A stretch of DNA of 64,000 nt, from positions 1-64,000 of the forward strand of contig CALBGL010000066.1 of the NCBI GenBank assembly GCA_937892735.1, read 5' to 3'. This document shows, piece after piece, positions 1-7,649 of this stretch; the first letter of the stretch is position 1, and each line of letters opens with the position of its first letter. Below the pieces are notes generated by a model, which was given only the letters and a program-made list of their open reading frames with translations, searched no databases and was not told where the DNA came from. This stretch comes from an uncultured Clostridia bacterium. GTDB taxonomy: Bacteria; Bacillota; Clostridia; Lachnospirales; Bianqueaceae. Made by a program: the position numbers and the translations under genes.

Positions 1-422
1 CGGCACAGGGCGCCCGCAAAGACAAGCGGCGCCGTAATGCGTCCGGAGAAATGGCCTCCCCCCCGATAATCCTCAAATCCCCGGTACTTTACATGTCCCG
101 TATAATCCGCGTGGGACGGACGCAATAGACGTTTTGTCCGCTCATAATCCTGAGAACGGGTATTCTGATTATAGATGACGCCGCAGATCGGTGTGCCGCA
201 GGTTCTGTTCTCCCGAATGCCGCTCAGGATCTCTACCTCATCGGCCTCCGTCCGTGTGGTGCCCAGTTTCTGCCCCGGAGCGCGCCTTTTCATCTGCCGG
301 CGCAGCTCCTCCATGTCAATCAGAAGCCCCGGCTCCAGTCCATCAATCACCACACCGATTCCTCTGCCGTGGGATTCTCCGAAGATGGACACCCGAATGT
401 CCTGCCCATATACGTTACTCAT
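1..422 (-). CDS. aroC: Chorismate synthase, 3' end cut by window edge
   Basis: Chorismate synthase converts 5-enolpyruvylshikimate-3-phosphate to chorismate, the last common step of the shikimate pathway, using reduced FMN. Only about 140 N-terminal residues are present because the gene runs off the left edge. The start MSNVYGQDIRVSIFGESHG is the family's N-terminal signature, and a later stretch with RSQDYE and HADYTGHVKY also fits. The ATG at 422 overlaps the aroA stop by 8 bases (ATGAGTAA type), so the two are translationally coupled. It is the last visible gene of the hisE-tyrA-aroA-aroC unit. Identification is secure; completeness beyond the edge cannot be judged. Confidence 0.95.
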   Translation of the reverse strand, partial: MSNVYGQDIRVSIFGESHGRGIGVVIDGLEPGLLIDMEELRRQMKRRAPGQKLGTTRTEADEVEILSGIRENRTCGTPICGVIYNQNTRSQDYERTKRLLRPSHADYTGHVKYRGFEDYRGGGHFSGRITAPLVFAGALC

Positions 423-1686
423 AGTTTCCTCCCATCTGCACCAGATCCGTCCAGAAGGCGGGCCAGGATTTGCTGACACTCTCTGAACCCAGAATACGAA
501 TCCCCTCTCTCGTATGCTGTGCCAGCACCGCCAGAGACATGGCCATCCTGTGATCGTTTTCACTTTCCGCCGTTCCTCCGACATAGCTTGCCGGAGATCC
601 TTCTACCAACAATCCGTCCTCCGACTCTGTGATCCGTGCGCCGATCTTCTCGTATTCCTGATGTATGGCCCGCAGCCGATCGCTCTCCTTCAGCCGCAGC
701 CGCACCGCGTTTCGAATGACCATCTGCCCTTCCGCGCAGCATCCTATGGCGGCTACAACTGGGATCAGATCCGGACACTGCGAGGCATCCACCTCGATAT
801 TGCGCAATCTCTCCGCACGATGCACCCACAGGGTCTCCCCCTGCCATTCCAGCGGAACTCCCATCCGGGACAGAATCTGCAGGATCACCCTGTCTCCCTG
901 CAAAGAATCTTTTCGGAGACCCTTAAGCCCTATTCCCGCCGGTGACGCAGCGAGCGCTCCGGCGACCAGCATGAAAGCGGCCTGGGAATAATCCGCTTCC
1001 ACCTCATATTCCACGGGCTGATACCGCTGTCCTCCCGGAATCCGATAACCCTGCTCTGTTCTCTCCGCATGAACCCCAAAGGCATCCATCGCCGAGAGCG
1101 TCAGCGTCACATAAGGTTCTGACTCTAACGGTGTTGTCAGGATGATTTCAGAGTCTTCCGCCAACATCGGCAGAGCCAGAAGAAGTCCCGTGATAAACTG
1201 AGAGCTGACATCTCCCCGCATCCGAAATCGGCCGGGCTGAAGTTGTCCCTCTATAGACAGCGGCAGCCAGGACTCCTCTCTGCGCCATAGAATCCCGTGC
1301 CGGGGCAGCGTGTCCTCATAGACGGAGAGGGGCCTCTCTCCCAGTCTGCCCGTTCCTGTGAAGCGCGCCGATATGCCGAGAGCCGCGGCAACAGGAATCA
1401 GGAATCGCAGCGTAGACCCCGATTCCCCGCAGAAGAGATCCGCACATGTCTCTGCACACATGATGCCCTGTACTACCAGCTCTTTTCCTTCCCAGTCGAT
1501 TCTTGCCCCCAACCGACGCATGGCCTCGATCGTGGCCTGAATATCCTGAGACAGGTCAATCCCGCGCAGCCGGGATGTCCCTGCGGCCAATGACGCGCAG
1601 ATGACGGCGCGATGCGCGATACTCTTAGAAGCAGGAATCCGTAACAAGCCGGATAATACCGAAGGCATCACCTTTTTACTTTCCAT
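415..1686 (-). CDS. aroA: EPSP synthase (3-phosphoshikimate 1-carboxyvinyltransferase)
   Basis: Transfers the enolpyruvyl group of PEP to shikimate-3-phosphate in the cytosol. The 423 residues match the usual length. Near residue 17 the motif IPASKSIAHRA carries the Lys, Ser and His that bind shikimate-3-phosphate. Near residue 86 GESGSTLRF stands where many enzymes have GNAGTAxR, as in clostridial homologues. RLKESDRLRA near residue 335 is the second substrate loop. The start overlaps the tyrA stop by 11 bases and the end overlaps aroC by 8, so it is an internal operon gene. It supplies the substrate for aroC next door. Confidence 0.96.
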   Translation of the reverse strand: MESKKVMPSVLSGLLRIPASKSIAHRAVICASLAAGTSRLRGIDLSQDIQATIEAMRRLGARIDWEGKELVVQGIMCAETCADLFCGESGSTLRFLIPVAAALGISARFTGTGRLGERPLSVYEDTLPRHGILWRREESWLPLSIEGQLQPGRFRMRGDVSSQFITGLLLALPMLAEDSEIILTTPLESEPYVTLTLSAMDAFGVHAERTEQGYRIPGGQRYQPVEYEVEADYSQAAFMLVAGALAASPAGIGLKGLRKDSLQGDRVILQILSRMGVPLEWQGETLWVHRAERLRNIEVDASQCPDLIPVVAAIGCCAEGQMVIRNAVRLRLKESDRLRAIHQEYEKIGARITESEDGLLVEGSPASYVGGTAESENDHRMAMSLAVLAQHTREGIRILGSESVSKSWPAFWTDLVQMGGNYE

Positions 1687-2614
1687 GAGCGCCTCCCAGT
1701 TCCGATCGAGAGATCTCCCGGTTCCACTCGCGCTTGCGGTCTCCAGACTTCTTCAGGAAGCACTTCAGTCCTTCCCGATCCTCCGCTTCCATCAAGGATG
1801 TAAATTCTCCCAGTGCGATCATGAAATCACGCAGGGATTCCGTCAGCGCCTGGGAATTCATCATGAACAGCTCTGTCCAGAGATTCTCATTGATATCGGC
1901 AATACGTGTCACATCCCGGAAGCTGCCGCCCGAGAAGGCTTTGACATCGTCTCCGCCATGCCAGGCCTGCATCAGGACGGATGCCATGACATGGGGCAAG
2001 TGGCTGGTATAAGCGATCAGACGATCGTGTTCCATAGGATCCACCTCTCGCACGCGTCCGAACCCCAGGACTCGAGCCAGATCGTACATGGCACTCACCG
2101 TCTCCGGCGTGTTTTTCTCCGTGGGCGTCAGCACAAACGTAGCGCCCAGGAACATTTCCCCGTCCCCGTTCTCATATCCTACCTTCTCACGGCCCGCCAT
2201 CGGATGCGCCCCGATGAACTCTACTCCTTCCGGCATAAGCCGCTGTGCCTCTTCTACAAAGTCCCCTTTCAACCCGCAGATATCCATCACGATGGTTCCC
2301 GGCTGCAATGCCTTCGCGTGTTCCACCAGAAAGCGCATCATCCCCGCCGGGTACATGGATAATACGACCAGACGACAGTTGCCAAGCAATGCCTCTGTTT
2401 TTTCCGGCTCCCCCGGCTCTACCGCGCCGTCCTCAATCATCTCATCCCGCAGCGCCCGCTCGATCGGCTCCGGTCGAATATCCACCGCCTGAATGTGGAT
2501 ATCCTCGGAATACTCCTTCAGAGACCGCACGATGGAACCGCCCATCAGCCCCAGTCCTACGATCAGCACGTTTCCGGATAAGACCTGAGGGATCTTTCGT
2601 TTTCGTATCATCAT
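1676..2614 (-). CDS. tyrA: Prephenate dehydrogenase
   Basis: Oxidatively decarboxylates prephenate to 4-hydroxyphenylpyruvate with NAD(P), committing chorismate carbon to tyrosine. A Rossmann nucleotide fold begins with GLGLMGGSI near residue 19, and HPMAGREKVGYENG follows in the middle. At 312 residues it is a bare dehydrogenase, with no fused chorismate mutase and no obvious C-terminal ACT domain, so allosteric control by tyrosine may be weak and transcriptional control more important. An in-frame upstream ATG exists at 2683, but the start at 2614 has GAGGTG 8 bases ahead of it, so I use it. It is the gene that best explains the tyrosine T-box. Confidence 0.93.
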   Translation of the reverse strand: MMIRKRKIPQVLSGNVLIVGLGLMGGSIVRSLKEYSEDIHIQAVDIRPEPIERALRDEMIEDGAVEPGEPEKTEALLGNCRLVVLSMYPAGMMRFLVEHAKALQPGTIVMDICGLKGDFVEEAQRLMPEGVEFIGAHPMAGREKVGYENGDGEMFLGATFVLTPTEKNTPETVSAMYDLARVLGFGRVREVDPMEHDRLIAYTSHLPHVMASVLMQAWHGGDDVKAFSGGSFRDVTRIADINENLWTELFMMNSQALTESLRDFMIALGEFTSLMEAEDREGLKCFLKKSGDRKREWNREISRSELGGAHGK

Positions 2615-2624
2615 CGTAATCACC

Positions 2625-2942
2625 TCAGGATTTGTATTTGCGGTCCAATTCCTTCTGTCCATGCCGCTTTTCCAGCTCGTCATAAATCTCCTGCCAGGTC
2701 ACGCCCTTCTCCACCATCAGCACCATGAGATGATACAGCAGATCGGATACCTCGTAAATGACTTCGTCCTTTCCTTCATTCTTGCCCCCAATGATGACCT
2801 CGGTACATTCTTCTCCCACCTTCTTCAGGATCTTGTCCAGCCCCCGATCGAAAAGATAATTCGTATAGGAGCCTTCTACCGGGTTCTTCTTACGGTCTGT
2901 CACAACCTCATACACCTCTTGCAGTACGTCTTTTCTTTCCAT
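2625..2942 (-). CDS. hisE: Phosphoribosyl-ATP pyrophosphatase
   Basis: Hydrolyses phosphoribosyl-ATP to phosphoribosyl-AMP and pyrophosphate, the second step of histidine synthesis. The 105 residues are a normal stand-alone HisE. The all-alpha MazG-type fold is recognised by NYLFDRGLDKILKKVGEE followed by CTEVI and later DLLYHLMVLM, which hold the acidic metal-binding residues. A strong AAGGAGG precedes the ATG. Its placement is odd: all the other his genes lie together at 5191-12452, and HisI there is not fused to HisE. This gene is instead the first gene behind a tyrosine-type T-box, ahead of tyrA. Confidence 0.95.
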   Translation of the reverse strand: MERKDVLQEVYEVVTDRKKNPVEGSYTNYLFDRGLDKILKKVGEECTEVIIGGKNEGKDEVIYEVSDLLYHLMVLMVEKGVTWQEIYDELEKRHGQKELDRKYKS

Positions 2943-3015
2943 GAAAATTCCTCCTTGTTTTATGAACTCTCATAGTTTTGTCCGGGCCTGACAGGAAGGC
3001 TCTCCCTGAGATAAT

Positions 3016-3297
3016 AAAAAACTCTCGCCCCTTAAAGGACGAGAGCCTATACTCCGTGTTACCACCTTTGTTTACGAACGGCTCGCGCCATCCGCCTTAT
3101 CAAGCACAGCGTCAATGCGCGATGCTCTAGCACGATAACGAGTGCAGGTTCCGTCGCAGCCTACTTCTGGTTCGGTGCGAGACTCCGAGATGTATTCATC
3201 CGCCGCTCTCTCTGCCCCTCTCACCTGCCGGGTACTCTCTGTAAAGCGCCTCGCGGACTACTTCTTCTCTTCCTAGCCTTTGACAAATGCTATGAAT
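3016..3297 (-). promoter_or_regulatory. T-box riboswitch, UAC (tyrosine) specifier
   Basis: A transcription-attenuating leader that binds uncharged tRNA. The T-box sequence itself (AAGGTGGTAACACGG) is at 3068-3054, followed by a GC-rich terminator at 3047-3016 ending in a T run. The Stem I base pairs GCGAGGC with GTCTCGC. The left side of the specifier loop has the usual GAGAGTA, and the right side reads GAATACATC, which puts UAC, a tyrosine codon, at 3194-3192. This agrees with tyrA downstream. The specifier was assigned by eye from motif position, not by a covariance model. Confidence 0.9.
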
Positions 3298-3303
3298 GAT
3301 TTC

Positions 3304-3332
3304 ATTATACCCGCTATCAGATGGCTTGTCAA
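3304..3332 (-). promoter_or_regulatory. Sigma-A promoter of the hisE-tyrA-aroA-aroC unit
   Basis: TTGACA at 3332-3327 and TATAAT at 3309-3304 are separated by exactly 17 bases and lie directly upstream of the T-box leader. This is a perfect vegetative consensus, so control is expected at the attenuator rather than at initiation. Confidence 0.9.
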
Positions 3333-3416
3333 CGTTTTTTTACGGTAAAATTCCTATCCAGAACGACAAGTTTTCATGGCGCGTACTTGAAAGCACCGCC
3401 GCTGTATCATCCCTTA

Positions 3417-4458
3417 TCAAGAACACAACACCTGCAGTTCTTCCTCCGGATCCAGGGGTACTAGAATGATGGATTCAGTACCATCACCTATTGGCTTCAA
3501 ATCGAAGATGACATATCCTGATGTCGCAATCAGCGGATACACACTGACATTCGTCTGCGTTTCCATAAGCGGAAATTCACAAGTTCGTATCGTATTACCA
3601 TCATAGTCTGTAATCAGACTACGAGGTGTATTCCATCCCCAGGATGATACGGTAATGTGATTATCCAATATAGAATTCTTCTGATTCTTTTTTCATTTCA
3701 TTCGTATGAATATTGTATCTATATAATATACCCGTGATTCCTTCATTGACTCCCTCTGTGGTATAATCTCGTTCCAAAAAATACATCTCATTTCCCCAAA
3801 AGTTCATATAGAAATCGTATCCTGTGATGCTGTCTCCCTTTTTATCTAATATGATTTCTGTCTCTTCTTTATTTCCTCCCAGCTTAACCCTAGCTGCAAT
3901 GAGATGATTACATGATTGCCCCGCTTCCACTTCACTCAATACTTCTGCCATATATACATATCCCCTATGTATGCGCATAGCCGCACTATATTCGTTAAAC
4001 ATAAATGGTTCCGGTAACTCTTGTACCTTTTCATGATCCGATCCATCTATGTTCATAGAACATAAATAATAGCTGTCTTCTTCCCATTCCGCCCAATATA
4101 GTTTTTCATTATAATAGCAAAATCCGCACAGACCCCAGAAATACGCATTGCACGTACTGCCAGTATGTGTACATTCCGGCTTACCACACAAGGGCGCTGC
4201 CCTCTCTGTTTGCGTATCAAAGAAATACAATATTGAACCACACTTGAAAAATATCGTATCTCTCACTATTGCAGCGTCTTTATATCGGGAAAACTGATTT
4301 TGTGCATCGTAGTCTGGCAGGTATCCATCGGTCAGGAAGAGCGCTTCTTCCTCTGTCAACGCAGGAGTCTCTGCAGAGTCTTCCCGCTCCGGCGTCTGAC
4401 AGCCACTTAAGAACACCATCAGCATGCAGATCCATACGAAGTATCTTCTCATCTCCAC
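3417..4458 (-). pseudogene. Lipoprotein of unknown function, interrupted by a frameshift
   Basis: The first 265 residues begin with a lipoprotein signal (Arg-rich start, hydrophobic run, LSGC lipobox near residues 17-20). They continue with repeated aromatic and glycine-rich strands such as GSILYFFDT and NEKLYWAEW, typical of beta-propeller-like surface lipoproteins of Clostridia. The frame closes at 3661 just after EEFYIG. The next frame continues from 3668 with a sensible 83-residue end (DNHITVSSWGWNTPRS and so on) lacking a credible start (TTG, no ribosome site). I read this as one gene of about 348 codons broken by a single-base shift near 3660-3668, either a true pseudogene or a sequencing error. 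Function unknown. Confidence 0.65.
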
Positions 4459-4482
4459 GATTCGCCCTTCTTCCCGTGATAC

Positions 4483-4515
4483 GGCAAAAGGCGAGCATAC
4501 GCCCGCCTTTTCGCC
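4483..4515 (-). terminator. Terminator after the small secreted protein gene
   Basis: The stem pairs AAAAGGCG with CGCCTTTT, extended by GGC/GCC, around a short GTAT loop, and is followed by a modest T run. It lies between the secreted protein gene and the lipoprotein gene, so lipoprotein transcription would need read-through. Confidence 0.7.
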
Positions 4516-4526
4516 TGCCCGCGGAT

Positions 4527-4895
4527 TTACTCCACGATTCTCCCCAGATAGTTCGCATAGCTACTGGGCATATAATACTCCGCATCCGCGTATGACACAT
4601 TATACAGACCACTGTGCGTTGCGGTACAGGAACCACCCGTGGAAGTATTTCTTGCAGTTGCTATTGGTTGTCCATTGGCGTTCATCGCATACACCACCGT
4701 CGCCACACCCCATGGCGAGGTGGGAGACGTGGAAATGCTCGACCACACGGAAGTCGAGGTGGATGACGCGTTGCAGCTTGCCGTATACCCCTGATACGTA
4801 AACCGCGCCGTCTTCGCGTTGACCACCAGAGTGGATCCTGCCACCAGCACCAATGCCAATACCAAAGAAACGATACGCTTGGAAACCTTTTTCAT
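4527..4895 (-). CDS. Small secreted protein, unknown function
   Basis: A 122-residue protein with a clear Sec signal peptide (MKKVSKRIV, then LALVLVAG, cleavage probably after VNA). The mature part is about 95 residues, rich in Ser, Thr, Ala and Tyr, with two cysteines (ASCNAS and GGSCTAT) that could form one disulfide, and no lipobox or sorting signal. An upstream in-frame start at 4970 is excluded because the predicted promoter -10 box lies at 4943-4938, downstream of it. It has its own promoter and terminator. I do not recognise the family; it could be a surface peptide or a bacteriocin-like product. Confidence 0.7.
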   Translation of the reverse strand: MKKVSKRIVSLVLALVLVAGSTLVVNAKTARFTYQGYTASCNASSTSTSVWSSISTSPTSPWGVATVVYAMNANGQPIATARNTSTGGSCTATHSGLYNVSYADAEYYMPSSYANYLGRIVE

Positions 4896-4937
4896 TTTGG
4901 AAACAATCTTCGAACTCTTTGTTTCCTGTTTATATCC

Positions 4938-4966
4938 ATCATACCATATAAAGGGAAAATCCGCAA
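4938..4966 (-). promoter_or_regulatory. Promoter of the small secreted protein gene
   Basis: TTGCGG at 4966-4961 and TATGAT at 4943-4938, 17-base spacing. The surrounding stretch 4970-5128 is AT-rich and holds no gene I can support. Confidence 0.6.
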
Positions 4967-5128
4967 GCATTTTTCACAAAAATATTGATCTTTCCCCAAA
5001 AAATATATATTATTTTTATGCATCATTTTCTATTTTGCCCCATTCGCCTTCATACTTTTCTCCAAAAACCCATAGCTGCACAAGATTCTTTTATCTCATC
5101 TGCGCTGCATATTTTTTTCAAATACAAT

Positions 5129-5161
5129 AGAAAGGGCGAGCACTCATGGCTCGCCCTTTCT
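5129..5161 (-). terminator. Terminator of the his operon
   Basis: A 13-base perfect inverted repeat (AGAAAGGGCGAGC and its complement) with a 7-base loop lies 30 bases after the hisI stop. The following T tract is interrupted (TATTGTATTTG), but the stem is very strong. Confidence 0.75.
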
Positions 5162-5190
5162 AGAAAAATCCTTCGTTTTCTTCCCCCTGA

Positions 5191-5508
5191 TTACACGATC
5201 TTCTGAAAAAAGCAGCTATAGCTGCCGGTATGACAGGCGGCCCCGGTCTGCTCCACCAACGCCAGGAGACAATCCCTATCGCAATCCGCGTAGATCGCCC
5301 GCACTTTCTGGAAATGGCCGGAGGTCTCCCCTTTCAGCCACTGGGCCTTTCGGCTGCGGCTGTAGTAATGCATCCGTCCACTCGCCAGCGTATCCTCAAA
5401 TGCCTGTTTGTTCATCCAGGCCTGCATCAAGACCGTATGATCATCGGCCGACTGGACAATCACCGGAACAAGGCCCGCCTCATTGGCTTTCAGCTCTTCA
5501 AATGTCAT
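5191..5508 (-). CDS. hisI: Phosphoribosyl-AMP cyclohydrolase
   Basis: Opens the adenine ring of phosphoribosyl-AMP, the third step of histidine synthesis, in a zinc-dependent reaction. The 105-residue protein has the family landmarks QWLKGETSGH (about 57-66), YADCDRDCLL (about 73-82) and GAACHTGSYSCF (about 90-101), which supply the zinc-binding cysteines. It is a single-domain HisI; the HisE activity often fused to it is encoded separately at 2625-2942. The ATG overlaps the hisF stop (ATGA), so it is the coupled last gene of the operon. Confidence 0.96.
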   Translation of the reverse strand: MTFEELKANEAGLVPVIVQSADDHTVLMQAWMNKQAFEDTLASGRMHYYSRSRKAQWLKGETSGHFQKVRAIYADCDRDCLLALVEQTGAACHTGSYSCFFQKIV

Positions 5509-6305
5509 AGCATCCTCCTGTAAGGCCGCAGGGGAATCTCATAGGCTTGCAGCGCTTCCTTGATCTCCTGCACCGTATAGTTTCGGTCCAGCCGCGGCGA
5601 GTAGAGCATGGAGCTGATGATTCCTGCGCTGGCGCCCGTCTCCGTAAAGACCCGGGCCAGATGCTCCGGTTTCCCCGCTCCGCCAGAGGCGATCACCGGG
5701 ATATTCACCGCCTCCGCGATCTTGCCGGTGATCTCCAGATCATATCCCGCGTGCGTACCGTCACAGTCGATGGAATTCACGCAGATCTCTCCAGCCCCCA
5801 GGCTCTCGCCCCGCTTCGCCCACTCCACCGCGTCCATGCCGGTGAAGACTCTGGCTCCGTCGATGGCAATCTCATAGCCGCTGGGGATCTTTTGCGTCGG
5901 CGTCACCTTCTTGACCTGCATGCTCAACACCATGCACTGCCGCCCAAAGGCCAGCGCGCCCTGCGTGATGATTTCCGGATGTCGCACGGCCATCGAATCG
6001 ATGCTGATCTTCTCCGCCCCAGCCTTGAGAACCTGAAACATATCGTTCAGTGATCGGATGCCGCCACCCACCGTAAAAGGCACAAATACTTCCTTCGCCA
6101 CACGGCGTACCATCTCCAGATCGATGGGCCGTTTCTCCGCGCTGGCCATGATATCATAAAAGATGATCTCATCGATCTGTTCCTCGTAGACGGTACGGGC
6201 CATCTCCTCTGCCGGCGCGATGTCGATGTTATCCTGAAACTGATGGGCCTTAGTCACCATCCCATTCTTCACATCAAAACAGGCAATCAACCGTTTTGTC
6301 AGCAT
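5505..6305 (-). CDS. hisF: Imidazole glycerol phosphate synthase, cyclase subunit, with D130Q
   Basis: A TIM-barrel subunit that joins PRFAR with ammonia from HisH to give imidazole glycerol phosphate and AICAR. At 266 residues it is somewhat longer than the usual 253. The first catalytic aspartate (Asp11, in CFDVK), the phosphate loops (TVGGGIRS, IASGGAGKPEH) and SIDCDGTHAGYDLE are present. The second catalytic aspartate, position 130 in the well-studied Thermotoga enzyme, is glutamine here (CMVLSMQVKKV). The GMVTKA start resembles a divergent HisF branch in which, as I recall, this position is still Asp. It is translated from a start overlapping hisH by 7 bases. Annotation is firm; activity is open. 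Confidence 0.9.
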   Translation of the reverse strand: MLTKRLIACFDVKNGMVTKAHQFQDNIDIAPAEEMARTVYEEQIDEIIFYDIMASAEKRPIDLEMVRRVAKEVFVPFTVGGGIRSLNDMFQVLKAGAEKISIDSMAVRHPEIITQGALAFGRQCMVLSMQVKKVTPTQKIPSGYEIAIDGARVFTGMDAVEWAKRGESLGAGEICVNSIDCDGTHAGYDLEITGKIAEAVNIPVIASGGAGKPEHLARVFTETGASAGIISSMLYSPRLDRNYTVQEIKEALQAYEIPLRPYRRML

Positions 6306-6922
6306 AGTTTGATCCCCTCCTCCACGATTCTCACAAAGTTTCGCAGCATCCTGAGGCCGCTCTCTCCGCTCTTCTCCATATGAAACTGTGTCGCCATGAT
6401 GTTCTTCCAGGCCACCATCGCGCAGAAATCCACGCCATATTCGGCCTGTCCCAATACCATGGGTTCTTCCTCCGGCACTGCGTAATAGGAATTGACGAAA
6501 TAATAATAATCCGACGCTCCGCAGCCCTCGACCAGCGGATGCTCTCTCGTAAAACGCACCTCGTTATAGCCGATCTGCGGCACGCGCACCGTATCCGGGA
6601 ATTGTACCACGCGGCCCGGCAGCCAGCCCAGGCAAGGGGTATCATCCTCCTCACTGTGCTCAAACAGAATCTGCAATCCCACGCAGATGCCCAGGAAGGG
6701 CATGTGTTCAAACTTTACCTTATGTTCCACCGCATCGAGCAGTTCATCGGATTCCAGAGAAAGGATCGTAGCGTCCGCCGAACCCACGCCCGGCAGAATG
6801 ATTCCCTGCACCGTATCCAGTTCCGCCGCGCTCCGAATCCGCATCGCCTGGGCGCCGATCTTTTCCAGCGCGCTATAGACGCTGGGCGCATTGCCCGCCT
6901 TATAGTCAATGACTCCAATCAT
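6299..6922 (-). CDS. hisH: Imidazole glycerol phosphate synthase, glutaminase subunit
   Basis: Class I glutamine amidotransferase that hydrolyses glutamine and passes ammonia through the HisF barrel. The 207 residues contain the nucleophile in LGICVGLQILFEHSEE (Cys about 79) and the His-Glu pair in ATQFHMEKSGESG (about 185-187), where the usual text is FHPEKS. I chose the ATG at 6922, which begins MIGVIDYKAGN like other HisH proteins. The longer reading frame from 6979 lies inside hisA and lacks homology there. It sits between hisA and hisF, the normal arrangement. Confidence 0.95.
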   Translation of the reverse strand: MIGVIDYKAGNAPSVYSALEKIGAQAMRIRSAAELDTVQGIILPGVGSADATILSLESDELLDAVEHKVKFEHMPFLGICVGLQILFEHSEEDDTPCLGWLPGRVVQFPDTVRVPQIGYNEVRFTREHPLVEGCGASDYYYFVNSYYAVPEEEPMVLGQAEYGVDFCAMVAWKNIMATQFHMEKSGESGLRMLRNFVRIVEEGIKLC

Positions 6923-6926
6923 ATGC

Positions 6927-7649
6927 CTACCGCCTTTCGAATGTTTCGATCGCCTGTGCCAGGTCGATCCGTTTTTCATAAAGAGATTTACCCAGGATGG
7001 CGCCCGGAATGCCGACGCGAGAGAGCGCGGCCAGATCTTCCATCGAAGACACGCCCCCGGAAGCGATCACCGCCAGCCCCGTCTCCTGCGCTAATTCCCG
7101 GGTAGCTGTCACATTCGGACCGCACAGCATGCCATCCCGCGCGATATCCGTATAGACCGCATACCGCAGCCCCATCGCATACATCCGTTTTCCCAGTTCC
7201 ACCGCGCGCATCTGGCTGACTTCCTCCCAGCCCTCCGTGGCCACAAAGCCATCCCGGGCGTCGATGCCTACCAAAATGCGCTCCGCGCCGTACTCTGAAA
7301 GCGCCTCCTTTAGGAAATCCGGATTCTTCACAGCCGCCGTTCCGATGATCACACGGCGAATCCCCACGCCAAGCTTCTCCTCGATCTGTTCCATACTGCG
7401 AATCCCGCCGCCCGTCTGCACCGGGATATGGACACTTCGAACAATCGCCGAAAGCGCGTCCAGATTGACCGCGCGCCCCGCCAGCGCCCCATCCAGATCC
7501 ACCGTATGAATCCAGGAAGCGCCCGCGTCCTCCCAGGCCTTCGCCACCCGGGCCGGATTCTCCTCATACACCTTCACCGCGTCGAAGCTTCCCTGAGAAA
7601 GCCGGACGCAACGTCCTTCTTTAATGTCGATTGCCGGATATAGTATCAT
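6927..7649 (-). CDS. hisA: ProFAR isomerase
   Basis: Isomerises the aminoaldose ProFAR to the aminoketose PRFAR, the fourth step of histidine synthesis. A 240-residue half-barrel duplication with the catalytic Asp in ILYPAIDIKEGRCVRL (Asp8), the second Asp in YTDIARDGM (about 169-177), and phosphate loops QTGGGIRS and IASGGVSS. It overlaps the hisB stop by 4 bases (ATGA) and precedes hisH by 4 bases. Confidence 0.96.
   Translation of the reverse strand: MILYPAIDIKEGRCVRLSQGSFDAVKVYEENPARVAKAWEDAGASWIHTVDLDGALAGRAVNLDALSAIVRSVHIPVQTGGGIRSMEQIEEKLGVGIRRVIIGTAAVKNPDFLKEALSEYGAERILVGIDARDGFVATEGWEEVSQMRAVELGKRMYAMGLRYAVYTDIARDGMLCGPNVTATRELAQETGLAVIASGGVSSMEDLAALSRVGIPGAILGKSLYEKRIDLAQAIETFERR

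Noticed and set aside
1601..2362. Long plus-strand frame opposite tyrA and aroA
   Set aside because: It is a shadow of high-scoring genes on the other strand, with no motif and an implausible composition. The same applies to plus-strand frames at 6380-7105, 8437-9417, 13387-14541, 19105-20088 and 59065-60138.
3661..3668. Programmed ribosomal frameshift in the lipoprotein gene
   Set aside because: No slippery heptamer or following hairpin is visible at the junction, so a mutation or sequencing error is simpler.
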